64,000 nucleotides of DNA. It comes from Chondrilla cf. caribensis (Eukaryota > Porifera > Demospongiae > Chondrillida > Chondrillidae). The DNA lies in NCBI GenBank assembly GCA_964020155.1, contig OZ026553.1:3116979-3180978 (forward strand), given 5' to 3'. Positions within the stretch are counted from its first letter, which is position 1. Each line of letters opens with the position of its first letter. Of the stretch, positions 38,150-51,970 are shown piece after piece. The position numbers were made by a program, and so were the translations under genes. The notes below the pieces were generated by a model. That model saw only the letters and a list, made by a program, of their open reading frames with translations. It had not been told where the DNA came from and did not search any database.

Positions 38150-38410
38150 ACAATCACAGTGAGATATGGATGCAAATAGATCTCTTCTTCGCATGTAGAT
38201 GTACACCTTGCATCCCTGTAGGAGATTTTCTCATGGTTGTGGGCGAGTATATACTGAGTGTTAGAGGTGTCAAGGGAGCCTACATGAGTAAATGTTGTGC
38301 ACAAAGTAGGAAACATACCACAATGTAGGAATGTCACACTCCAATGCTTATGAACAACATCATTGTCTTTGAATATGATCACCACCAAGTGTGATATTAA
38401 AAGTCAATTT
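38150..38410 (+). pseudogene. POLD1 exon 18 fragment in a dispersed repeat (copy 3)
   Basis: Unit B counterpart of the copy at 22975. Core 38200-38310 with caccttgcatccctg and the donor context gcacaaagtagg. Confidence 0.8.
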
Positions 38411-39692
38411 GCGTATGACTGGCTCAACGACATACGAAATTGTTGCAAATTGATAATAATCTATTATGTATGCAAATTATTATAATATCATGTACTATGT
38501 ACATTATGTGGCAATCCAATGTATGTAGCTGTACTTCAATCAACGTCAAAGAAAGAGCACTCAGCTAGGATCGCAGGCAGCGTATGAAGATGGGGCTTGT
38601 TTCATAGTACATTTCACACCCCAACCGAGGTTTAGTGAAAATATCAGGTTGACATGCCCCTCTCCCATGAGCCATGCAAGTACATTCTTAATGACTTCTC
38701 TCCTATTCTCTCCTATACATCAAAAATATCAAGCACCTCCAGATGCAGCCAGGGTTATGGGCGATGTGTGGGGATGAGGATTGCTTTATTATTTATTTTC
38801 ACATACCGGCGTTATCAGATATGTCTGGTAAATATTAGGTAAACACTACCCTCTCCCATGAGTTATGCAAGAAGGTGCTTATAGGGTTTCTCTCCCATGC
38901 ATTGAATATCTAGGGTTGAAGTTTATGTACGGAGATTGGAGGTGTTTCAGAAATGGGTACCCAAGTGAAACTAGCTCTGGACCAAAATCTATTAAACACA
39001 CATGCGTATGAATTCTCCATTCAACATGCAGCAACAAAATTCACAAATGATTACATAGCGCTAGCATTAGCTCCCTTCACAAGATACAAGAATTTACATT
39101 GCAGTACAAGCTTCCCACATGAAGATGACAACCAGTCACAAGCCGGGGCTGGCGCCATAGGGGCGGCCGGGCGGCCATAGCCACCCCATGTTTTGTCTTC
39201 AAGACTATTTTGAGTTGATACCTTGAACCTTGCGACAGGTTGTTTACAATGTGGTGACAATGTTGCGACAAGGTGTCCATTCTCATGGGGGTTCCTCCCT
39301 ATCCTCTCCCTTATGGCAATCTACAATAACAAGGGATACAGTCCACATATGGACTCTGAGGTACAAGTGTTTCATAATATAGTTTCCAATCACAGCTATA
39401 GGTTTGGTGAATAAAATCAGTTAGACCCACACGCCCTCTGCCATGAATTTCGTCTAATGTTCCATAATATTTTCCTGTTCTCTCCCATACATTGCAATTG
39501 AACACTTAGCACCATTTTGAATAACCACAACTATACTTACAACATTCCTGTAGAAAATCCTTTATACTTTTGGATGCAATTACATTCATACATACATACA
39601 TACAACAATGCATGTACAGGCACGAACTCGTGGTTGTGCACAAGTTACTCTCCTTATAAGTCAGAATCCTCACCGAACTTGACATTGAACAT

Positions 39693-39945
39693 TCACAATG
39701 AGTTATGGATGCAAATAGCTCTTTTCTCTACATGTCGATGACACCTTGGATCCATGTAGGAGATTTTCTCTTGGTTGTGGGTGAGTACTGAGTGTTGGAG
39801 TTGTCCGGGAAGCCTACATGAGTAAATGTTGTGCACAAAGTAGAAAGCATACCACAATGTAGGAATGTCATACTCCAATGCACATGAATGACATAATTGC
39901 CTTTGAATCCGGTCATGGCCGTGGTATTAAAAGTCAATTTTGTGT
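39693..39945 (+). pseudogene. POLD1 exon 18 fragment in a dispersed repeat (copy 4, upstream of RTK-B)
   Basis: Unit B counterpart of the copy at 24498, core 39737-39845. Confidence 0.8.
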
Positions 39946-40733
39946 GTCTGGCTCACCATGTTTCCTTAAGCTTCTTTACTCCTCAGTCCTGCCTATAGGC
40001 TGACATGTAAGTGATATAATGTTACAAATTGATAACAATGTTTTATGTTTGAAAATTTATTTCAATTTCATGTGTCATGCACATATGCGGAAATTAAGTG
40101 TGGGAATACTTCAATCAACTTCAAATGAAGAGGCTTGGATGTGTAGTGGATAGGTCACAGAGACACAGACTAAGTGATTCTTAAGTGATTGTCTAGACTG
40201 TGTCTTTAGTGATGTTTTTTGTTTGCATTCATTTCTTTATCAATATCCTGTCAGTTAACTTGTGTGGCTTATGTGTTCTATTTAACCAAGTGTATTTTAG
40301 TTGTCAGCCAGCAAGCAAACTAGCAATGGCAGTTCAAGCAGTAATAATTTAGTGACCAACGGTGTTTGCACGATAGTTCCGCCGAAGCGCCCCTCTTCCC
40401 GACAGATGTGTATGTATAATTGGACAGCACACTGGTGTCCTCTTTTTGTGCTTTCCTCCCTATTTACATACTGTTCTTATAACTCTGGTACAACTACCCA
40501 AATGATGGAGGCTACAACAACTAATCAATGACCTTACATCATGCATTGTAGGTGGTTCAGCCAAGTAGCAATTTTAACACTAATCACTGTGACGCGTGCA
40601 TCTACCTCCTGGCCACCATAGTATCCACACTCGCGAGTATTACTAAGCCATTTGACGCGTTTGAACCGCTATAGAGCTCTAGTGTAGAACGGCTATTTTT
40701 TACCTCTATATTTTGGAGAAAAGGTTTTATATA

Positions 40734-43159
40734 ATGTCTTTGGCCAGCAAAGTGAACTTTCATTCTGCTGGAATGTTACTTTATCCTAGTTTGCTGTTTT
40801 CATTTGTCTTTTGTCGCAACATTCTCCCCGAAGAGCGGGAAATAATTGTCAAGGAGGTTAACAGGATTCGCCGAGAAACACAAGCACCCGACATGATGGA
40901 GGTGGTCTGGAATGAAGAACTGGCTACAATAGCGAGTGGTTATGCTTCGCAGTGCAATAAATTCTCAAACCCTACTCGAAGTAACCAGTCTACCGAATTT
41001 GACACTGTGGGAGAGGTTCACTATATTGGTAGGCTAAAGGACGCGAATTTGTCTTTCTCCTCCTTGATGGCGAATGCAGCCATTCAGTGGAATAATTTGA
41101 AGAATCACACCAAAAATCTCACTAGGATTCATGAAAATTCAAGTTATTCCAAGATATGTCAAAATGATATATATGCTCAGGTATATAATATTATAGTAAA
41201 ATGGTCTTAACGTGTACAATGTCATGTAGTAAGGTAAAGGCACCTAATTTGAAACGTCCCTAGCTAATTCGGAACACTGAGCTCTTAACGCGGGAACAGC
41301 TTCCGGACAAAAGCGTCAATCCAACTCAAATCATAGTTGTAAGATAACCAGCGACTATTATACTTTGCAACAGTAAATACTATGGTGGCCCATAAGGACA
41401 CTTTCCGCCGGGGCCGAATCGCCCAATTTGATCACTTCGGTCCATGGAAATTGCCGAATAGCCCGTTTCGATCGCTTCGGCCGATTCGATAAATATCTTC
41501 GGATGAATCTGCAATGCACGAGACATTCATTGCAAAAATGCCGAAATGGAGAAAGGAACAGTTAGAAATAACTTTGCAGGAAATTAGGAGTGCAACGGAA
41601 AGTCTTTCATCCGTTCAACTGCTCACAAGTATGAAATCCCACTCCCACAACCACCTCAGGAAGACAAGTACAACAGTTGGTCCTTTTATGCACACTTGAG
41701 TTTTGTCTCCGTCCTTTTTATATACTTGAGTTCTATTTGTGGACCTGAGCCTTTTGATTCCACCTCCACGGCGATTGTGAACGACAACGAGCCGAGTTTG
41801 CCCACGTGTTCCATAATAGGGACAGGTACCGGGGCGATTATAGGCGATGTTGTTTTGGGCCTTCGTGAAATGCCACGAAGAATTCGACCGGTCCTCCACA
41901 ATTTGCGTTTCTGCTTTGAAAGACTAAGGTTGTTATTCCAGTTTTGGCCTTCAATTTCGGTAAAGTTGTCTTCCTCAGACGTCTTATAATAATTATAAAA
42001 ATTTTCAAAGAATTTTCCAAATTTGGTGCCTTTATATACCTTATATTTGTGTGTGTAATACTATTATTGGATTATAAGTTAATATATGACATAATCTGGA
42101 GTATTAAGTGTTTCTATGCAAGAATAATTTTAGTGCAAAAATAAATTAACAACAAATGGCTGATACGTCAATACTTCTGATAATAAAGTATATTTGAGCA
42201 CAATATTAATTATTTTTTCATTTTTCCCGATATTGCACTGATTAGATAACTCTTCCCTCTGCAAGCAACATTGGATGTGGAATGGCTCGTTGCCCTATGT
42301 TACAAATTGATCCATACTTTCGTTTATTTGATTATCACTATCCAGATTCCTATCTGATTGTGTGTAACTTTGGTCCAGAACTAAGGCGAGTGTATTATAC
42401 AGTTTGAAAATAAGTCAAGGAGTTGTAGCAGTTACATTATTTGAAACTGATTTATATGAGACATTGTTATAATTACTAACATGTCCAATAGATTACGATA
42501 TTAACCTACAAACGGTTGAAATAATAAACATTAATATAACAATTTATATACATTTTACATGATGTATGATAACATGCTGTCATTATGTGGTAGAAATAGT
42601 GGAATACCAATTCAAAAATCATTACTTTATAGAAATGGACAATGAGTGGTTTGTGTATCAATTATATCAGATTCTATGTATGATTTATAGCATACTGTCA
42701 TACTGATAGATTGATATGTAGACAATTGTCTATGTTTAGTGAGGAGTGTGTATCGGTAATGGCTCCACGAGATCCTTGTTCAGCTTGTCCCAATGGAACC
42801 TTCTGTAATGATGGATTGTGCCGTAAGTTTGATAATAATTGAATGTATTTATAATAATTATGGGGTTGGGGAATTATAATGGTCTTGGAACTAGGCTATA
42901 TATATTATACTATGCTTTTTACATGCTTGATCTTTAATTCAAGACAGCAGGTGTGTATGCACTCACGCATACATGCAATATTGATGCATATGGATAATTC
43001 TCCCTGACGGTACTAATGTTCCACAAGAATCCATCTTGTGTTGATTAGGAATTCACTAAAACCTCTGAGTGTGATATGACCTTGTGGTACTGTTCTGAAT
43101 TTCAGTTGGACTGAAAACAATTTTAAATTATAATATTTTTTGAACCTTTTGTACAAACT

Positions 43160-43234
<75 letters not shown>

Positions 43235-43560
43235 ACACACACACATGCACACACTCTGATTATTAGCTCTTTCAAATTGGTACTCAGGTAACTTTAAGTA
43301 CAACATCAGTCATTCTTTGGAACTCTGTGAAATGGCACAAGCACCTATTTCATCCTGTAAGTGTTGGTCATGTGCTTGTGTTTGATTAATATAATATCTA
43401 TGAAATGTTTACAAATATATGTACATTTCATTCAGTTGAATGAAGAGAAAACACAACATAATGATAATTATATCAGATTCTAATACTCTAATGATCATAA
43501 TGTTATACAGTGATGTACATATTATGACTATCATTATATTGTTTCTATATCATATATATA

Positions 43561-43611
<51 letters not shown>

Positions 43612-46072
43612 TGAAATTGAGCCAAGCATTTGTGATGTAATATACTTTTGACTTTATGTGCTGATACATCAATTGATATGAGCCTCTGTCATGTTATATT
43701 AATAATATTTACATTGTAGCTGAAACCGGAGGCACTGAATTCTATCTTACAAACTGGTCCTTGCACCATGATCTTGTTGTGTATGTGACAACAAGTGAAA
43801 AGAATTACATTACATTCACCATATCAGATCCTTCAACCAGCAGCTTAACAGTTGGTCATGTGAAAGCAGGAGAGATTGTAGAACACTCCTTCATCAGGCC
43901 TGGAATAAATTATCCAACAGGTTTATATCAATCAAAAAGTATTACTATCAAGTCACCCAGCAAGGGACTAGTTGTGTTTGGAGAGTTCATACTCGTAGGA
44001 GAAGAAACAGATGAAGGCTTCCTTGCACTACCAAAGAAGGAAGAACCACCTGGCCATATAGGCAATAATTATACCTACATAGTGGTATTGGACTCCGTTA
44101 TTCCTGCTGTGGCCATAGCTGCTACCACAGAGTGCACTGGCGTTACCATAGTAACATCCAAGGGAGTAACTTTCTTTAATTATTTTCATCCTCAAAATGT
44201 TTCTCTGTCGATTGTTGATTTTATCCTCCAAGCAGGAGAAGTACTTGTATTGAAGGGTATATCTGGTCGTCCTATATTAAACGGAACACTTATCATCACA
44301 TCCAACAAGCCCCTTTCTGTTATGTCAGGTTCTGACTGTGATATATTGGGTATTAGAGGCCCACCAATTCAGTGGGTGTGTTTTGTTGATTTTTATTTGG
44401 AACAAATGCCTTCAATTCATGAATGGGATACAAGGTTTGCTGTCAGTCCTGTGAATTTGGGTCATTCTGAAGGACACATTCGTGTGATTTCATCTGAAGA
44501 TGATGTGACTATCTCATGCAATTGTTCCTCACAATTAGCAATTGGCAATATATTATTACAAAAGGGTGATTGGTTTGACATCCATCAGAATTTCAATGAT
44601 TATTGCTGGATAGAAGGAACCAAAGGCATAATGGTCATCCAATATGTAAGGTCTTCTGATTTCATGATGATTGTACCACCCACTCAGCAGTATAGCAACC
44701 ATTACTTCCTACCAGCAATACAGTCTAGGTTACCATGGGGTACTGACTATGTGAACATATTGATTCCAAAGGAGTACTTTCAACCACACCTAATCTTTCT
44801 AGATGGAACATCCTTAGAGGATCACGGTCTACAGTTTGTACCCATTCGAGATAACACTGGTGATATTGCAGTTTACACAACTGTGGCCAATTTTACAGAC
44901 TCTTCTACTCCAGTACATAACTTGACCCATTCCAATGACTTTGCACGATTTGGAGTTGTCATGTATGGATCAGGTTATGGTCATCCAGGTGGTCTGTACA
45001 GTTACAGTACAATATCTGAAGGTGAGTACAAATTAAGTAATCGCATCGCTGTAATATAATGCATAAAAGGCACTATATTATATTCAACTATGTTATGGAG
45101 ATTCATGAATTCGTATCATAATTGTAAAACATGTTTTAATTTTAATCGCTCATATTGTACTTTCTATTACCGTTTCTGTTATAATACAAATGTTACTTTC
45201 TTTATACGTTCCAAGGTGGATTACCTGCAGCTGAGGAAATGCACTTATTGAATACTGGACTGTTTGGTGTAATTGTTGTACCTATTGTGCTCCTGGTAGT
45301 AGTTGGAGTGCTGACGATAGTTCTCATAATGCGTCATCGAAGAAAGAAGTTCCTACAACACAGTCATGTTACAATGTATGTCTCTCTTAATTGCATCCTT
45401 AGGCTAGTTCTTATAGATGTAGTATAGTAAATTGCATAATTTCAGATTATGATTTTGTTGCTTAATGCAGGATGCTTTCCGTGAGGTTTGACAATAGGTC
45501 TTCTGTAATCACAGGGGTATGTTAACCAAGAATTACGTATATTTTTACAATAGTATACTTAAGTTTAAGAGCATTTAACTCACCACAGATTGCTGATAGT
45601 TGGGAAATGCCGGAAGGTAGCTATCACTTGGAAGAAGAAATTGGAAGTGGAAATTATGGATCTGTCCACAGAGGAATCCTTCAACTATCGGCAGTATCTT
45701 CAACAGTCAAGAAATATCAACAGTACATGATGTCCGAAGGAAAATCAACAGTTGATGTGGCTGTGAAGAGAATCAAAGGTGCCATTCGACCTATTATGTA
45801 TAAATATCAGAGTACAATATCATTATTGATGTTTTCTACAGGTCACACATCAGATGATATTAAATCTTTTCTTTCCGAAATGGAAATGATGAAGAAAGTA
45901 TCTGAAGGTTGCAACCCTCATGTCGTGAAGATGGTTGGTTGTGTTACCTTATCATCTCCTGCATCTCTACTGTTGGAGTATGTACCTCATGGTAATCTAC
46001 GAGACTACCTGCGGAAGTACAGGCCTAGTGTGAGTTGAACTATTGTGCGTGTGTGAGCGTGTGTGTGTGCAT

Positions 46073-46140
<68 letters not shown>

Positions 46141-48176
46141 GTGCGTGCGTGCGTGCATGTGTGTGTGAATTACGGGTACTGGCACTAGTAGCCCCTTCTG
46201 TCTATAGTTACACCATGAAGACCTCATCTAAAATTAAGAATTATATGCAACTCACACTAGGCCAGTACTAATTCCGCAGGTAGTCTCATAGATCACCACG
46301 AGATACATGTTTTCATTATTATTATTATCTATTGACAGTAATAACCTGCATGACGCCTTTCCTGTCATTGATTATTGACAGTTGTTGAACAATAGCTGAA
46401 TGTAAATCACCAGTGTCACTAGATTGTCCCTAGTGTTGCACTATAATAATTTATTAATATAAATAGATTGTAACTTTCATTGTATGGTCAAGTATGTCTG
46501 ACTATTCCTTTCATTGCATAATGATGTGGAAGAAATGATCAATTTCTGTATTATGGGTATTTCATTTATTTCTCATGCCATGTAATCAAGGTTCATACTG
46601 TCCTAAACTCTGAGAATGATGATTCTGAGGATGAATACTGTTACAACAATATTGTAGCACAGGCTCCCATGAGTGATACAGACATGGTCTCTTTCTGCTA
46701 CCAGATAGCTTGTGGAATGGTGAGAGTGTTATGTAGTGACTTTACGACCATATTGTGTTGGTTCATGATAAAATTTGCATAATATGTATTTGTTCAAATT
46801 TCTCTGTTATTGTTTACTTAAAGTACCTTCCCTTATATTATGCGATAGCAATTCAGCCACAAAATAATGATAATAAGGTATTACAATACCTAAGATTTGC
46901 ACTAATGTTTATGTATAATTTAGAGTCATAATTGTCACAAAAGTGGCTGATATATACCTATATGCCTGTCTATTCTACCAAAGACATTAGAGCAAGCTGA
47001 TTGCAAACAAGCTGGTTTTGTCAGGGTTTATACCATTAGTAAGCATATAATTAATGTTAAATTTAATGTATATAGGTATTTACAAGAAGTCTTCACTGCT
47101 GCAAAGGTGGTATGTGAAATTATATACCCACTGACATGCAAGTATACCTCAAAATCTATAATATTGAATACCATTTGTTTATTATAATACCTCCTATGCA
47201 TTTCCTCAGGAATACTTGTCCTCCCTCAACATCATCCACAGAGACCTGGCTTGTAGGAACGTACTAGTTGATGACAACAATGTACTGAAGATATCGGACT
47301 TTGGACTTGCTAGGAAGTCAGAGGCCTATGTATCAGGGATGAAGGACAAGCTTCCTTTACGATGGATGGCTCCAGAGACTTGTAGTCAAGCTCTTTTCAC
47401 AGAACAATCAGATGTGTACGTTTGCTCAGTGTACCGTCTCAGACACCAAAGTGCAAGTATACATGTCACACCCCCAGACATAAACCTCACATGCCTGTTG
47501 GACTGAATATGCTCTGGCACTTTATAGAAACTAATTGTGTCATGTGTAAGTGGGCGTTGGTGCAATGGCATCCTCTATGAATATTAATTGATTATTATTT
47601 CAAGTGAACATTGAGTCAGATATTCTTTAAATAATCTTGCGTTATTAATTTTTGTAGATGGGCTTATGGAGTATCATTGTGGGAGATATACACTTACGGT
47701 GAGCCTATATTTATAGTAATGTGCATTTGAGACATGATCACAAAAATAGTGCATATATTAATGTTTGAAATTCCAATTGGCCAGGTGACATCCCATATTC
47801 CAACCTACCAAATACAGTAATTCTACCACGAATTCTGTCAGGATATAGACTGGATAGACCAGGGTTGTGTCCAGAGGAAATGTGAGCTATGTCTGTTTTG
47901 AATGCTTTAATTTCATTGTAATGGAATGTCATGCTCAACCACATATACAAGTCTACTGTGTAAATTTCAACTATAATACTCAATTGAGTAGTGGTAAAGA
48001 TTGATTAATGCTGTCACTTTACAAATCTTCTCAGCTATTCCATCATGGAAACCTGTTGGAATGAAGAATCTGACCTTCGACCCCACTTCAGAGAATTAAG
48101 GGTAAAGTTTGAGGACATCATATCTCAAAGAGTGGGAGATGATTACACTGCTATCATAAAGACTGCTGTGGATTAA
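40734..48176 (+). CDS. Receptor tyrosine kinase B: CAP + IgGFc-binding-like ectodomain
   Basis: Paralogue of RTK-A with the same 13 exons: 40734-41180, 42246-42385, 42740-42822, 43288-43356, 43720-45021, 45216-45375, 45471-45516, 45589-46029, 46591-46719, 47210-47415, 47658-47698, 47785-47881, 48035-48176, in phase to 1100 codons. Domain order and kinase motifs are as in RTK-A ([26 protein letters not shown]). The second intron starts with GC instead of GT (42386-42387), where A and C have GT. Exon 3 gains one codon, exon 4 loses one and exon 5 is five codons longer than in A. The IgGFc-binding part reads closer to RTK-C than to A, although introns 6 and 7 and the kinase exons are nearly identical to A. 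Function is inferred from domains only. Confidence 0.9.
41230..41995. other. CpG-richer segment inside RTK-B intron 1
   Basis: Counterpart of 26535-27345 without the foldback element. The plus frame starting [16 protein letters not shown] (41538) is frame-shifted after about 35 codons; the overlapping minus frame (41686-41901) stays open. Confidence 0.4.
43160..43255. repeat. (CA)n microsatellite in RTK-B intron 3
   Basis: CA array just before exon 4. Confidence 0.92.
43559..43606. repeat. (TA)n microsatellite in RTK-B intron 4
   Basis: Pure TA tract not expanded at the matching place in unit A. Confidence 0.9.
46042..46167. repeat. (GT)n microsatellite after RTK-B exon 8
   Basis: Starts about 12 nt inside intron 8. 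RTK-A (31547-31606) and RTK-C (57004-57097) have arrays at the same place with different lengths. Confidence 0.92.
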
Positions 48177-48555
48177 CAACTTGTTGTTATTCACTTTGGG
48201 TTCACATCATAATATAATAGTCTATAGAAATAACTCAACACATTATGCTAAACGTTCTATTCATATATTGATTTGCCATTAAATAAGCTCAAATATTTGG
48301 TGATATTTATTGTAACACTCCTGTCTGATATTATTCACTTGATATTATTCACTTTGGGTTCACCTCATAATAACCATCTTGAAAGTTCAAAACAGTATTC
48401 TATACTCTCTATTCTCATACTGATTTGCCTTTAAATGAATTCAAATGGAAACTGATATGACTTGTATAACTTCTGAGTTCTAATAATCTTATTCTAGCTA
48501 CATGCAGTCATAGTATTACGCAATACTATTATAATATATAGATCAAATGTTTGTC

Positions 48556-48597
<42 letters not shown>

Positions 48598-48615
48598 TGT
48601 GTGCGTGTGTGTGTT

Positions 48616-48646
<31 letters not shown>

Positions 48647-48852
48647 GAGTATGTGTGCATGTGTGTGTATGTGAGCTTCTGTGCAACGATGTGGAAAATG
48701 TGCATGCATGCATGTGTGCTTGTGTGTGTGACTGTGTACTTGTGCGTATATACATCCGCATACGTGTACATGTACAGGTATGATGCATGTATGTACGTAA
48801 TGCACGTCATATTTAACGAATTAGTTGAATGAACCCGCTTGCAGGTATATAC

Positions 48853-49447
48853 TTTGGATTATGTTAAAGAGAATCAGTTCCATATACTGGATACACATAA
48901 TATGTAGTGCTATATGTGGTCATCTGTGACTTTGTTAATATAATAGTCATGTTCAGTTTGTGCCAATTGTCCATCCGCTGAACATAGTTCAAAATTTGTG
49001 CATAATAACTGTAATAATTTGTCCTTTAAGCATGTAATAAGCCTCAAGGTAATAGTGTCAATTCAGGATAAGATAATAATGTATTTTAATGTAGTTTCCT
49101 GTGAACACAACTGCTTGCAAATGTTGGTTATATCCACACATTGTAAATGTACCTTAAGAATACCTATCCCTTGTCAAATATGCAACAGAACCTGACCCTT
49201 TTCTGTACAAATAATTATTGTTGTTGATAGTAATACCTCAATTTTGTTCCTTATTGATCAGATCAATGATACCATTCATCTCAGTGTGTTGTCACAATTT
49301 GGCTCATCTGCATGATGAGATGTAGGAGCCTGGGATTGGATTTATCTACACCACCATAACCAATTGACAAGGCTATGAATATCAAGAATATTTTCTAATT
49401 GCAAGAGTACATACTTGTATGCATAAATATAGGGTACGTATTAATCA

Positions 49448-49487
<40 letters not shown>

Positions 49488-49689
49488 TGTGCGTGTGTGT
49501 GCATGCCTGGATTTGCTATCAACAAGGGGTTTATCTCTTTGGGTTATTATCCAATGATATGCATTATTGGAATGGTAATGATACTGTTATGAGGATACCA
49601 ATGTGTGTGCGTGCGCGTGTGTGTGCATGTGTGCATTTGCATGTGTATTCTTATGTGTTTTTGTACATAATTCCAATATGGCCAGGCCT
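48853..49689. other. Spacer after unit B
   Basis: Unique AT-rich DNA with a (GT)n tract at 49451-49500. No gene recognised. Confidence 0.5.
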
Positions 49690-49976
49690 TATCTCTTTTT
49701 CCAACCTATTTTCATAGTAACAGAATCATACTCAGCCACATATACAAGTTTGCTGTACACATTTCAACTAATACTCATTTGTCAATGAGTAGTGGTATAG
49801 TTCTGTTAGCACGTATAAATACAAATTCTCTCAGCTATTCCATCATGGAAACCTTCTGGGATGAGGAATTTGACCTTTGACCCCACCTCAGAGAACTAAA
49901 GATAAAGTTTGAGGACATTATATCTCAAAGAGTGGGAGATGATTACACTGCTATCATAATGACCACTGTGGCTTAA
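49690..49976 (+). pseudogene. Relic of the last RTK exon
   Basis: 49835-49976 matches RTK exon 13 (YSIMET, then [10 protein letters not shown]), but the Arg codon CGA of the intact genes is TGA here (DL-stop-PHLREL). The preceding ~140 bp match RTK intron 12, best against RTK-C. No other exons of this copy remain nearby, so it marks a lost RTK gene between B and C. Confidence 0.85.
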
Positions 49977-49982
49977 CAGCTA

Positions 49983-50420
49983 TGGATGCAAATAGCTGTC
50001 CTCTTTACACCTTGCATCCCTGGCCAAGATATTTTCATGATGGTGGATTAGCTGAGTATTAGAAGTGACAAGGAAACATGCATGAGTAGATGTTGTTGTT
50101 GTGCCTAAAGTAGGAAACATGCCAAAAAGTTGGAATGTTATACTCCAATGAACGACTCATTGAATGTCTTTGAATGTGATATTAACCGTGGTATCAAAAG
50201 TCAATTTGTGTGTGAGTGCATGACTCACCATGTTCCCTTCGTTCCACCTCATTCCATACTGTAAGCTGGCATAATATTATAAGTGACACAATGTTATGCA
50301 ATTTAAGAATAATTTATAATTATTATGTTTACAAATGTATTTCATGTACCATGTGCACATATTATGGCAATTCAGTGTGGGAGTGATTCAATTCGATTGG
50401 CAAAAGGGGCTTGTGCATAA
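49983..50420 (+). pseudogene. POLD1 exon 18 fragment in a dispersed repeat (copy 5, upstream of RTK-C)
   Basis: The most diverged copy. caccttgcatccctgg and cctaaagtaggaaacatgcc match POLD1 exon 18 and its donor region. The shared repeat continues to about 50420 (gtgtgggagt), as in the copies upstream of RTK-A and RTK-B. Confidence 0.7.
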
Positions 50421-50727
50421 CATGTATGCTACAGCTGATTTTGGCATCACACTTCTGTCCTAGCAGTTACACTTTTGTCCCTATTGAAATACTGTCTTCT
50501 GCATAATCTAATTCTGGTGCAACCAGCCAAATGATAGAGGTGGTGTATGTAGTGTATGAAAGAGGAGATATCCTTGCACCCAAAATGATATGCGATGTCA
50601 ACGACACTCACTGAAACTATTTCTGAATCATTGAATCTACAACAACTCACTAATTTACACTACTAACTGACTAAGCTGACTACAACAGGGACAAATTTAA
50701 GCAACCTCCACAGAACAATGGTATAAT

Positions 50728-51561
50728 CATAGATAATAGAGGGAATGGATTGGAAACGCCCGTATGCCACTAAAAAGACTGCTCGACACGGTCACGTGAT
50801 AAAATATGGCGAGTGGGTTAGTGAGGAGTGCACTATCATCTATTTTAAACGAATTCTCGTAATGTTCCGATCGAAGCAAAACATCCATCCAGAAAGATTA
50901 TTCTCGATAATATTCCTCAAGAAGTTAACGTCGATCATTTTGATTAATTTGCCGAAGAATTGATGGATGTTCTGCGAAGAATTAGTAGCCATAATTTTTC
51001 TTCTTTCTTCAAATTTTGAACTTTCTTCCCCCCATAATCCTTACTAATACACTACAAGAATGCTAAATACACTAATTCAAGTATCAGTTTTAAATATATG
51101 CAAACTACATATAGGCAAAAACTACACAAACATGCACGAAATCTACACCGTTTTTCCAAGATTTGACCCATATTTTTTAGCTGGAAAGTTACTTCAAACA
51201 CATAGATGCATGCTTTTCACCCCACTCAATCACAGTTTTCATAGTATGGGTATAAACACAGCGTATCTGTGCCAGAAAAACTACACAAAATATTTATTAC
51301 ACAACTATGACAAATGTGCTACCGACTATTCTACCTGTAAAATAACATGTATGCATCTTACTTCCTCAAAGTAACTTTTAATGGCCTCTGTTACTGTTAC
51401 TACTTCGTAGGTGCCGATAACCACAAGAATTCGAACAATCTACGTACGAAGCGAAATCGCCGTTGAAATCAACCGCCATATAACCGTCGTGTCACGGACT
51501 CAGCTGACGTCACTATTGTTCGTATACGGGCGTTTCCAATCCATTCCCTCTATTATCTATG
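50728..51561. mobile_element. Foldback DNA element upstream of RTK-C (hAT-like target site)
   Basis: Inverted ends of at least 36 bp starting atagataatagagggaatgg. Flanks carry a 7-8 bp direct repeat (g)gtataat at 50721-50727 and 51562-51568, compatible with hAT. No transposase recognised in the 834 bp. RTK-A and RTK-B lack it. Confidence 0.8.
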
Positions 51562-51970
51562 GTATAATAGTCTAGTTACACATAATCATTCAGCTAGTGA
51601 CATGCACATCAACACAATGAGGGGGTAACATGAACAACACATGAGAGATTAGCACAATTACAGTTCAAAGTAAAACCAACAATCCAAATGGATACTACAA
51701 TGTAATGAATGTGGTGTGAATAATTGGATACAACGAGTAAATCGACGATTTTGCATAACAATGCAATTGCACGATGCAAGCATGTACGTACTTCAGCTAA
51801 GTCGGTTTTGTTGTTGCTTTAAAACGCGTTTTCACCTGTTGACCACAATACGTTTTTATACTGGCGAGTAAGCGATTTGAGTTTAGAGCGCTTTAAGGAA
51901 GGCTTGAGATCCAGTTTGAAAGGAGATATTTCGATTATACTGCGATCTCGACCTCAATTTTCGACATACT

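Larger units (their letters stand above)
37141..40690. other. Repeat-rich DNA upstream of RTK-B
   Basis: Counterpart of 22131-25100. It retains about 390 bp at 40110-40497 that unit A lacks but whose edges resemble the RTK-C flank (50390-50540), so unit A probably lost it. No gene recognised. Confidence 0.5.
34328..48852 (+). repeat. Segmental duplication unit B (~14.5 kb)
   Basis: Second copy of unit A, joined directly after it with only two extra bases (34326-34327). Similarity stops at gcaggtatatac, 48852, where unit A passes into unit B instead. Confidence 0.93.
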
